DNA from: Setophaga petechia
Taxonomy: Eukaryota > Chordata > Aves > Passeriformes > Parulidae
Assembly (NCBI GenBank): GCA_024362935.1
Contig: JANCRA010000125.1
Span: forward strand, 1,178,001-1,242,000
Length of the DNA stretch: 64,000 bases
Reading direction: 5' to 3'
The position numbers and the translations under genes are program-made. Shown here piece by piece: positions 46,987-55,034 of the stretch (position 1 is its first letter; the number at the start of each line of letters is the position of its first letter). The notes beneath the pieces are model-generated. The model did no database searches. It was not told the origin of the DNA and worked only from the letters and a program-made list of their open reading frames with translations.

Positions 46987-49089
46987 ATGGGTGCACGACT
47001 GTCGGCTGAGCAGCGCGAGGCTGTTTTAGTTTTAGTAGAGGTTCTTGTTAATGGAAATGTTTTAGTTAAAGAAAAAGAGATCCGGAGCTTGGTTCGCTGG
47101 GTCTCCTCTCAGTTTAAGGATATCTCCTCTGACCAGTATAGGAGCCCCCGATTTTGGGAAGAGGTCTCCAGGAAATTGTCTTATTTGGTCCGGTCAGAGG
47201 AGACCGCGCTTACTAAAAAATTAAAATTGGCAAGACACCTTAATTGGGTGACTCAGCTCCTCCAGGTGCTGAGGAAGAAAGAGAATAAAAAACTGAGAGA
47301 ACACCCCAAGCTCCCCAATGCGATCTCAGCCCCCAGTTCAGTTACAACCCCAGAGAGTGTTCCTACCCCTCAGCCCTGTCCCCCTTTGCCCCTCCCTGTT
47401 AGTACCCCTGAGCGTGTTCCTACCCCCCAGCCCTGTCCCCCTTCGCCCGTAAGACCTGGGATCCTGAGGAGAGCAGCCCCTGACCACAGCAGGCAGGAGC
47501 CTCTCCACCGCCCTGGCTCTCCTCAGGGTCACCAATCCCCCCGCGGTCGGAGTCCTGGCCAGACTCCGGCCGGTTCTCCCTTTCCCCCATCTTCCCCTAT
47601 ACCCTCATTCCGAGTTGTGAAGTCCCCCAAGTTAACTTCGAAAGTTCGCTTCATGGTCCCTAACCAAGATGGCTCCCGTGGAGCCCAAGATGGCGGGGAC
47701 CATGAGGCACCCCAGCAGGGAAGGTCCCTGCCCCCACCTTATCCCTACCCTAATCCTTTTTGCAGCCCCCCACTCAATCCTTTCCTTCCTAGTCCCAACC
47801 CCTTCCTTCCTCCCGATCCCTCCCACCCCTTCTTCGCTCCTCCCTCACCCAGCGCTCCGCCCTCCTCCTCCGTGGTTCCTCCTTTTGCTCCGCCTCCGCC
47901 TCAGGCCCTCCCACCTTGCCCAACCCACTGGGCGGGCCCTCTCCCATCGGTTCCCACCCCGGGTTCCCACGGCACCCCTGACCCCGCCCCTTCCTGTCCC
48001 CTCCCCCTGGGTTCCGGTTCCCACGGTCCGCCATCTTGGTCAGAATTTTCCCACGGACCGGGAACCGGGGCCGAGGGGAAGGAGGGCCCACCGGAGCCTG
48101 CTGAATCCATCATGGCGGCTCCGGTGACTTACCACCGGAATCGGGGCGGGGGAAATCCCCGCATCCAGTGGTCCCCAGTCCCCTGTTCTCTCATTAAGGA
48201 GCTGGTGAAAGCTCTGAAGGAGCACGGGGGACAGAGTAGATACTTCCGGGGGCTACTGGAGGCTTCCCTCCTAGAATCCGAGCTTGTCCCTGCCGATTTG
48301 AGGCAGATTTTTAGTTGCTTACTGGACGTCGCTCGGTATTCTAGGTGGGAAGCCACGTGGGAAATGGGAGTGGCGGACATCTTGCCACAGCTGTGGGAAG
48401 ACCCGGAGGTGGGGGAAGACACTGAGGGAGAGAAGCTCACCGTTAACCATCTGTGTGGGTTGGGTGAGTGGGAGAAGGGCGACAAACAGGCCCGCCTGAT
48501 TCCAACCGAGGCGCTGAAGCGGAGCACACAAGTGGCGTTGCAGTCCTTCTACCGGGTGGCCGCGGGGGTGCCTTCGGTCCCTGTGTCCCATCTTTTCCAG
48601 GGGCCGACGGAGAATTTTGATGATTTTGTGGTGCGACTGCAGCAGGCGGCGGAGTCAGAGGAGCCGGACGAGGGTGCTCGCAAGAAGATGGTCACGCTCC
48701 TCGCCACCACCAATGCGAACCCGGCCTGCAAGGCCGCGATAATGAGCCTGCCACTTCACCCTCGTCCCACGCTCCGTGATCTCCTGATGGTCTGCGCGGC
48801 GAAGGTCACATCACAGACATCCGGCGAGAAATCATCTACACCATCAACCGCTCGTCGGGTGTCCTTCGCAGACCTCCAGGGGGCAGTCGCCGCCGCTGCA
48901 CCATCTCCGTCGGTCCACCGCTCGGGACCTGGCACCCCCCGGACTGGCCGTCCCTCCACCTCGGCGTGCCACTTGTGCCAAAAGGAGGACCACTGGATGC
49001 CTGACTGCCCGCTCCGCAAGGAGTTCTACGCATTTAAGAGAGCTCAGCAGTCAGGCGTCCAAGGAGGAGAGGCCCCAAAAAACTCATAA
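46987..49089 (+). CDS. gag: Gag polyprotein, provirus 2
   Basis: 700 residues, the same protein as in provirus 1. Two silent third-position changes are visible: CTA to CTC at Leu92 (47262) and GCT to GCA at Ala682 (49032). Myristoylation start, PPPY (249-252), PSAP (288-291), major homology region (538-551) and CCHC knuckle (661-674) are all kept. Confidence 0.95.
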   Translation: MGARLSAEQREAVLVLVEVLVNGNVLVKEKEIRSLVRWVSSQFKDISSDQYRSPRFWEEVSRKLSYLVRSEETALTKKLKLARHLNWVTQLLQVLRKKENKKLREHPKLPNAISAPSSVTTPESVPTPQPCPPLPLPVSTPERVPTPQPCPPSPVRPGILRRAAPDHSRQEPLHRPGSPQGHQSPRGRSPGQTPAGSPFPPSSPIPSFRVVKSPKLTSKVRFMVPNQDGSRGAQDGGDHEAPQQGRSLPPPYPYPNPFCSPPLNPFLPSPNPFLPPDPSHPFFAPPSPSAPPSSSVVPPFAPPPPQALPPCPTHWAGPLPSVPTPGSHGTPDPAPSCPLPLGSGSHGPPSWSEFSHGPGTGAEGKEGPPEPAESIMAAPVTYHRNRGGGNPRIQWSPVPCSLIKELVKALKEHGGQSRYFRGLLEASLLESELVPADLRQIFSCLLDVARYSRWEATWEMGVADILPQLWEDPEVGEDTEGEKLTVNHLCGLGEWEKGDKQARLIPTEALKRSTQVALQSFYRVAAGVPSVPVSHLFQGPTENFDDFVVRLQQAAESEEPDEGARKKMVTLLATTNANPACKAAIMSLPLHPRPTLRDLLMVCAAKVTSQTSGEKSSTPSTARRVSFADLQGAVAAAAPSPSVHRSGPGTPRTGRPSTSACHLCQKEDHWMPDCPLRKEFYAFKRAQQSGVQGGEAPKNS

Positions 49090-49112
49090 AGGAGCGCAGC
49101 CCCCCCCTGCGC
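49077..49112 (+). promoter_or_regulatory. Gag -1 ribosomal frameshift signal, provirus 2
   Basis: AAAAAAC at 49077-49083 followed by the same GCGCAG / C7 / CTGCGC hairpin (49094-49112), unchanged from provirus 1. Confidence 0.8.
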
Positions 49113-49352
49113 GCGGACAGAAATTTGGGCGGGCGATTAACATCTCAAGCCAGGGGGGAGGAATTTCCTTCACTTTTCCGCTCGCCGCCAGCAGAGCCCG
49201 GTCCAACAGGGCTCCCAGGACCTTCACCAACCAGACAGGACGTTTCACTGGACTTGACCTCAGGCGTGGTTGCCCCTCGCCTTTGCCGTTCTGACCCGGG
49301 ACCTTGAGTTGAACCGGACCTAACCACCTTTTCTTTCGGTTTCTCCTTTAGG
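49090..49352 (+). other. Gag-pol junction with in-frame UGA and 3' splice-site-like sequence, provirus 2
   Basis: The UGA is at 49305-49307 and the acceptor-like AG at 49350-49351. Sequence and stop are the same as in provirus 1, so the stop predates the duplication of the locus. Confidence 0.6.
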
Positions 49353-52300
49353 TTGGAGACAACGCGGCCTTTCCACTTTTCTAACTCTGCGGTTATCGCG
49401 TTGCCAGTCTGCCTGAAGGCCCGAGGTAATTGGGACACAAATCAGCAGCTCCTCATTGTGGGAGACACCGAGGTCACTCCACCAGACCTCGAAATCCTTC
49501 CAGCTCTGGTGTCTGCAGACCAGCATCCGCTCGTCGTCAGGTGCAGGTGTCTGCGTCCCCCTTTGTTCCTCCCTGCCAAAGAGGTGGTGGCCCAGGCCAT
49601 TTCAATAAAATCTTCCATTCCTTCAGTTGCCTGGGCCGAACACCTGGGGCGAGCAAAGCCTCGCCTCGATTGTCAACTATCCCGGGGGGGAGACTCCATT
49701 TCCATCAGGGGGATGTTGGACACTGGAGCAGATGTGACGATCATTCCCTCTCGGGAGTGGCCGTCACATTGGGAGTTGCAAAACGTGGATGGGCGCATCC
49801 AGGGTGTCGGGGGGACACAATTGGCCAGACGCTCGAAGAGCATCGTACAAATTAAGGGGCCGGATGGGCAATTGGCCTCTGTACGCCCATTCGTTTTGGA
49901 TTATGTCGAGCCTCTCTGGGGGAGAGATACCCTTGCCCAGTGGGGAGCCAAAATTGACCTGCCGGCTCCCCAGGTTTTTCGGGCAGCGGTCACTGAAGAG
50001 CGCCCTACCTGGAAACTGAATTGGCTCTCAGATAAACCGGTCCAGGTAGCTCAGTGGCCGCTCAATAAACAAAAATTGAAGGCGCTGACGGAACTCGTGG
50101 AGGAGCAGGTCCAAAAAGGCAACCTGGTGGAGTCCATATCTGAATGGAACTCCCCAGTGTTTGTCATTCGTAAGTCATCTGGCAAGTGGCGGCTCCTCAC
50201 CGACCTCCGCAAAATCAATGAAATTATACAAGATATGGGTACTCTCCAGCCAGGGATGCCATCCCCGGCGATGCTCCCCCAAAATTGGAATTTGGTTGTT
50301 ATTGATATCAAGGATTGCTTTTTCCAAATTCCCCTTCACCCAGATGACGCGCCACGTTTTGCATTCACGGTGCCCACCTTGAACCGTGAAGCTCCCGGGA
50401 AGCGCTACCACTGGCGAGTTTTGCCACAAGGCATGAAATGCAGTCCTATTATTTGCCAGTGGTATGTTGCTTCCTTGCTCCAGCCGGTACGCACCGAATG
50501 TCCAGATGTCATCATTTATCATTACATGGACGACGTGCTGGTCTGCGCCCCCAATGATGACCTGCTGGTTCACGCGCTCTCCCGCGTAACTGATTGTTTA
50601 ATTGCCGCAGGGTTCGAGCTCCAGGGCGAAAAGATTCAACGGATGCCACCCTGGAAGTACTTAGGCCTGGAAATCACGAAGCGGACCATTGCTCCGCAGA
50701 AATTAGCCATTCACCACAAGGTGAGAACCTTAGCGGATGTTCATCAGCTGTGTGGGGCGTTGAATTGGGTGAGACCCTGGCTAGGCATTACCACCAAGGA
50801 CCTAGCCCCCCTTTTCAATTTATTGAAAGGGGGAGAGGAGCTTAGTTCTCCTAGGGAACTCACCCCAGAGGCCAGAACTGCACTCGAGAACATCAGGCAG
50901 ATAATCGAGGCAAGGCAGGCCCATCGTTGTCATCCGGGCCTGCCCTTCAAATTTATTATACTTGGAAAACTGCCACACCTCCATGGTATGATTTTTCAAT
51001 GGGATGATACCCGCAAGTCCCCAAAAACATCTAAAGAGAGGAGGACGGACCAAGGCTTGAGTGACCCCCTCTTAATCATAGAGTGGGTGTTCCTCAGCCA
51101 CCATCGGTCCAAAAGAATTACAAGGCCACATGAGCTGGTGGCTGAGCTGATCCGCAAGGGAAGATCGCGGATCAGGGAGCTGGCAGGTGTGGATTTCATG
51201 TGCATACATATTCCAATTGAACTACAATCCGGAAAACTACAATCCAAAGTTCTTAATCAACTCCTCGAGGAGAGCGAAGTTTTGCAGTTCGCTCTAGCAG
51301 AATACACCGGGAAAATTGAAATTGGCCATCCTTCACATGCTTTATTCAATCAAGATATGCAATTTAAATTTTCAATTCGGGAAATTCAAAGTCGAGTCCC
51401 CCTCAAGGCCTTGACTGTTTTTACGGACGCGTCCGGAGGAACCCACAAGTCAGTGATGACTTGGAAGGATCCTCAAACTCAGCAGTGGGAGATGGATGTT
51501 ACCATCGTTGAGGGCTCCCCTCAAGTTGCTGAGTTGGACGCAGTCGTCAGGGCCTTCGAGAAATTCAAAGATCAAACCTTCAATTTGGTCACGGACTCGG
51601 CTTATGTTGCAGGTGTAGTCGCTAGAGCTGAAAGTGCTGTCCTGGAGGAGGTGTTGAATGTGGCCTTGTATAATTTGCTCTCGAAGCTCATCAAACTCAT
51701 CTCCCACCGGGAGCAAAAATATTATGTAATGCACGTGAGAGCCCATACTGGTTTGCCTGGGTTCATTGCGGAGGGGAATCGATTGGCTGATAGCCTCGCT
51801 TCCCCGGCCAAGTGGGCACTTGCCCACGCGGTGCAATGGGCCCCACTCCCTGATGTCTTCAGACAGGCCAAGATCAGCCACCAGCTGTTCCACCAGAATG
51901 CGCCTGGCTTGGTTCGCCAATTCCAGCTCACGCGGGACCAAGCCAAGGCCATTGTGGCCACATGCCCCCATTGCCAGCGGGATCAGCTTCCATCTCTGCC
52001 CGCTGGCGCGAATCCCCGGGGACTTGCCAGCTGCGAGGTGTGGCAGATGGACATCACAAAGATCAATCAATTCGGTCGCCTCAAGTTTGTCCATGTTTCA
52101 GTGGACACTTTCTCGAGTGCCGTTTTTGCCTCTGCCCACACAGGGGAGAAAGCCAAGGATGTCATCAAACATCTGCTCCAGGCTTTCTCCGTGCTGGGCA
52201 TCCCTAAGGTTATAAAAACAGACAACGGGCCTTCGTACGTGTCCAGGGAGCTCAGGAGCTTCCTGCAGCAATGGGGAATAGAGCACAAGACCGGCATCCC

Positions 52301-52781
52301 CTATTCCCCCACGGGACAAGCAGTGATCGAGAGGACCCACCAGAGCCTAAAAAAGGTTCTTTCCCATCTCTCCCCGGCTATGAAGGTGGAGTCCCCTCAG
52401 TCCCAATTATCAAGGGCGTTGTATACCATCAATTTCCTGAACTGTTCTTTTGAAAACCTGAATCCGCCCATTGTGCGGCACTTCGGGCAGAGTGGCAGTT
52501 TCCACCTGAAGGAGAAACCCCCGGTTCTTGTGAAGGACCCGGAGACCTGGCGTCTGGAGGGACCATTCGATCTTATCACCTGGGGCCGAGGGTATGCCTG
52601 TGTTTCTACCCCCACAGGCCCCAGGTGGGTCCCTTCGGGCTGGGTTCGGCCCTTTGTGCCAAGAACGGCAAAGGCGACAACATCCCCGCCTCAGGTTCGG
52701 GTTGCCAGCTGGCGGCGAAGACGGAGGGAGGAGGAAGATTCCCTATTCCCCTTGGACTCCCTTTTCCTCCCAGAAACCTAA
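49308..52781 (+). CDS. pol: Protease / reverse transcriptase / RNase H / integrase, provirus 2
   Basis: As in provirus 1, with all catalytic residues kept (protease DTGAD, YMDD, RNase H DEDD, integrase HHCC and DDE). Two amino-acid differences: Thr for Pro at 742, within RNase H six residues before catalytic D748 (51576), and Gln for Arg at 997, four residues after the catalytic Glu of integrase (52342). Which state is ancestral cannot be told from two copies. It has no initiating ATG of its own and lies in -1 relative to gag. Confidence 0.93.
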   Translation, partial: VEPDLTTFSFGFSFRLETTRPFHFSNSAVIALPVCLKARGNWDTNQQLLIVGDTEVTPPDLEILPALVSADQHPLVVRCRCLRPPLFLPAKEVVAQAISIKSSIPSVAWAEHLGRAKPRLDCQLSRGGDSISIRGMLDTGADVTIIPSREWPSHWELQNVDGRIQGVGGTQLARRSKSIVQIKGPDGQLASVRPFVLDYVEPLWGRDTLAQWGAKIDLPAPQVFRAAVTEERPTWKLNWLSDKPVQVAQWPLNKQKLKALTELVEEQVQKGNLVESISEWNSPVFVIRKSSGKWRLLTDLRKINEIIQDMGTLQPGMPSPAMLPQNWNLVVIDIKDCFFQIPLHPDDAPRFAFTVPTLNREAPGKRYHWRVLPQGMKCSPIICQWYVASLLQPVRTECPDVIIYHYMDDVLVCAPNDDLLVHALSRVTDCLIAAGFELQGEKIQRMPPWKYLGLEITKRTIAPQKLAIHHKVRTLADVHQLCGALNWVRPWLGITTKDLAPLFNLLKGGEELSSPRELTPEARTALENIRQIIEARQAHRCHPGLPFKFIILGKLPHLHGMIFQWDDTRKSPKTSKERRTDQGLSDPLLIIEWVFLSHHRSKRITRPHELVAELIRKGRSRIRELAGVDFMCIHIPIELQSGKLQSKVLNQLLEESEVLQFALAEYTGKIEIGHPSHALFNQDMQFKFSIREIQSRVPLKALTVFTDASGGTHKSVMTWKDPQTQQWEMDVTIVEGSPQVAELDAVVRAFEKFKDQTFNLVTDSAYVAGVVARAESAVLEEVLNVALYNLLSKLIKLISHREQKYYVMHVRAHTGLPGFIAEGNRLADSLASPAKWALAHAVQWAPLPDVFRQAKISHQLFHQNAPGLVRQFQLTRDQAKAIVATCPHCQRDQLPSLPAGANPRGLASCEVWQMDITKINQFGRLKFVHVSVDTFSSAVFASAHTGEKAKDVIKHLLQAFSVLGIPKVIKTDNGPSYVSRELRSFLQQWGIEHKTGIPYSPTGQAVIERTHQSLKKVLSHLSPAMKVESPQSQLSRALYTINFLNCSFENLNPPIVRHFGQSGSFHLKEKPPVLVKDPETWRLEGPFDLITWGRGYACVSTPTGPRWVPSGWVRPFVPRTAKATTSPPQVRVASWRRRRREEEDSLFPLDSLFLPET

Positions 52782-52851
52782 ATCCTCCCCCCCCCCCGGC
52801 AAATTATTTGATTTGTTTGTTTCTTTCAATTTTAGTTACTCCAGCCCAGCC
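52782..52851 (+). promoter_or_regulatory. Env splice acceptor region, provirus 2
   Basis: An eleven-C run (ten in provirus 1), then a T-rich tract with AG at 52834-52835, 16 bases before the env ATG. The extra C makes the upstream sequence open in the env frame from 52594; I take this as an accident of the homopolymer and not a fusion. Confidence 0.7.
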
Positions 52852-54195
52852 ATGCCTCGAGGAGGAATCCCTGCAGTTGTCATCCTGGCAGTCGTCCTCC
52901 TCCTCCAAGCAGCCCCCGGAGAGCCCGACCAGAGGTCCCCCACTGCCAGCAATATGTGGACCTCCCTCGCCCGCTCTCTCGGCCAGGACCACATTTGCCT
53001 CCACGCCGAAGCAGCCACAGACCCTCTGTCGTCCTGTCTGGTGGGGATCCCGGTCCCTCCCCGTGATTTTCCTTCCCCTCTTAATTTGTTGATCAATACC
53101 AAAGATCAGGATTATACGGAGGCTTGGAGGAAATCGATTAACCTTCTCCCCCTTTCCCCCGAAGAGCCTCTGAAATTTGATTTGCTCGGTTCCGCCAAAG
53201 CCCCTTTTTGTGTTCGTTTTTCGGTCCCTTACAGTTTGGTTAAATCCATTCGTTCTAATGATCCTCAGTGGACCCTGGTTGGGGGGGAATCTGAACACCA
53301 ATGGTGTGCAGAGACCCTCTCGGCCAGAGGTCCGACCACTCCTGACCTTAAACCCCGTTCTTTGCCCCAGGGTTTGTATTTTATTTGCGGGAACCGAGCT
53401 TGGAACGGCATCCCCTCTCATCTATTAGGAGGCCCATGCACGATCGGCCATGTGACGCTGTTCACTCCCAGCACGCCGAAATTAGAAATTTGGCCTACCA
53501 AAAAGTCTGAAGTGATGATTCGGCAGAAAAAAGACTTGACAGAATTCGGCCCAGATTGCGACTCCAAAATTTATCATTGGAACGAAGGTAAAAGGGTCGC
53601 AGTCTCTTTGTTCTTGCCGTGGGTTTCGGCCGGGAAGGCCATCGGCGAATTGGGCAAATTAGAATGCTGGTCAGTGAAACAAGCGAACCTTACTTCCACA
53701 GCCATCGCGGGACTCTTAGCAGATGAGAAAATCACCAGACAGGCGATGCTGCAGAACAGAGCAGCCATTGATTATTTACTCCTCTTGCACCACCACCGCT
53801 GCGAGGAGTTTGAGGGTCTGTGCTGTTTCAACTTAACATCCAAAGCACCCAATGTGCAAAAGGCGTTGGAGGAAATGAAAGGCCTGGTCAACGACATCCA
53901 GAGAGAGACGGAGGACTGGTTGGGGAATCTGCTCTCCGGGCTTGGGCTCTCAGGCTGGGCTGGTTCTATCTTAAAGGACGTTTTATTTGGAGTTTTGCTT
54001 ATTTTAGCTGTCATCCTCGGTTGCTCCATCGTCTGGGCAGTGGTTCGGAGACTGGTCCAAAGACTCATCACAAACAATGTCAACGTGGTCAGCTTCCCTA
54101 CCACCGAAGCTGACCCGGAGAACTCAGAGACCAGCTCCGACCACCCGGAGACCATCACCATGCCAGAAGAGCCCGGGGATGAACAAGAAGTTTGA
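52852..54195 (+). CDS. env: Envelope glycoprotein, provirus 2
   Basis: 447 residues, the same as in provirus 1: signal peptide, SU without N-glycosylation sites, dibasic 247-248, hydrophobic stretch 249-270, CX6CC at 317-325, one membrane span and a tail of about 50 residues. The frame is fully open. Selection for function cannot be inferred, because the duplication is too recent for decay to show. Confidence 0.92.
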   Translation: MPRGGIPAVVILAVVLLLQAAPGEPDQRSPTASNMWTSLARSLGQDHICLHAEAATDPLSSCLVGIPVPPRDFPSPLNLLINTKDQDYTEAWRKSINLLPLSPEEPLKFDLLGSAKAPFCVRFSVPYSLVKSIRSNDPQWTLVGGESEHQWCAETLSARGPTTPDLKPRSLPQGLYFICGNRAWNGIPSHLLGGPCTIGHVTLFTPSTPKLEIWPTKKSEVMIRQKKDLTEFGPDCDSKIYHWNEGKRVAVSLFLPWVSAGKAIGELGKLECWSVKQANLTSTAIAGLLADEKITRQAMLQNRAAIDYLLLLHHHRCEEFEGLCCFNLTSKAPNVQKALEEMKGLVNDIQRETEDWLGNLLSGLGLSGWAGSILKDVLFGVLLILAVILGCSIVWAVVRRLVQRLITNNVNVVSFPTTEADPENSETSSDHPETITMPEEPGDEQEV

Positions 54196-54280
54196 TATTT
54201 TTTTGGACTTTTATGGACACGTTTCAGTTTTACTTTCCATGAATTGAATTTACCCTTGTTTTTTCTTTTTATTTTTGTGT

Positions 54281-54294
54281 AAAAAAGAGGGAGA
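54281..54294 (+). other. Polypurine tract, provirus 2
   Basis: The same 14 purines as in provirus 1, directly before the 3' LTR. 54196-54280 is T-rich and holds nothing else I recognise. Confidence 0.92.
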
Positions 54295-55034
54295 TGTTGC
54301 GGTGCGCCCCTGCAGTCTCCCTCCCCCTTCTCAGTTCAGTTTGATTTTAATTTATTGTATTGTAATGTATTGTTTTTACTTACTTAAGATGGCGCTTGCC
54401 GGGCTTCCCCTCCCCCTGTTTTTCTCCTTGCAGGGCTGTCTGTCATTCTGTTGCCTAGTAACTCCCGCCTTTTTGTATCAAGTTGTCCCCTCCCTGTTAT
54501 TTTTAAGTTGTCAGCCTGCCTGCCTGTCACTCTCTGCCCCTGCCTTTTCCCTAGAACATTCCCTCCAGGGCAGAGGGTGATTGGGCAGCAGAAGGCTGTC
54601 CCACCCCTTTAGTGGTTTCATTTGCTGCCGCCCCATGTCTGTTATGTTGGGTATTGTGTTCATTGGCCAGGGAAAGAGGTCCACCTCCCCCTTGTCCCCC
54701 TATATAATTTCTGTTCACCCCGCCCCTCGGGGCAGTTCCCTGCAGCCTCCTCACTGTCCATACCCTTTTTCCTTTCCAATAAACCTTCCTTTGCTGCCGA
54801 GAATTGCTGCCTCGCATGTGCTTCTCCACCTCTGGATCGTGCTGCTGATTCTGCCGCTTAGCCTGCCGGAGCTGCCTCCTCCACCACTGACGTGGAGGGA
54901 GCTCCAGGAAAGGGCATCGATATCCAGATTGCTCCCGCCGGAGGTCCTGGATCCTGCAGCTGCCCGTGCCCTCAAACAGGCTGTGAGCTGTGCATTTCTG
55001 TGGGCCAGCCGGGCTCAGTTTCAGCACCGCCACA
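54295..55034 (+). repeat. 3' LTR, provirus 2 (740 bp)
   Basis: One difference from the other three LTRs: A at 54816 where they have G, in ctcgcgtg, consistent with CpG decay. TATA box at 54701-54707, poly(A) signal at 54778-54783. Confidence 0.95.

Larger units (their letters stand above)
45825..55034 (+). mobile_element. Endogenous retrovirus, full-length provirus 2
   Basis: A 9210-bp second copy, 17251 bp after the first. By eye I see five substitutions (47262, 49032, 51576, 52342, 54816) and one added C (run at 52787-52797) relative to provirus 1. It has the same flanking hexamer gagaaa (45819-45824 and 55035-55040) at the same place in the monomer, so it is a duplicate of one integration and not a second hit. 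Confidence 0.96.

Noticed and set aside
52594..52851. Upstream extension of env in provirus 2 to a 533-codon frame
   Set aside because: Created only by the eleventh C in a homopolymer; provirus 1 has ten C and no such extension, and the sequence upstream is the end of pol in another frame.
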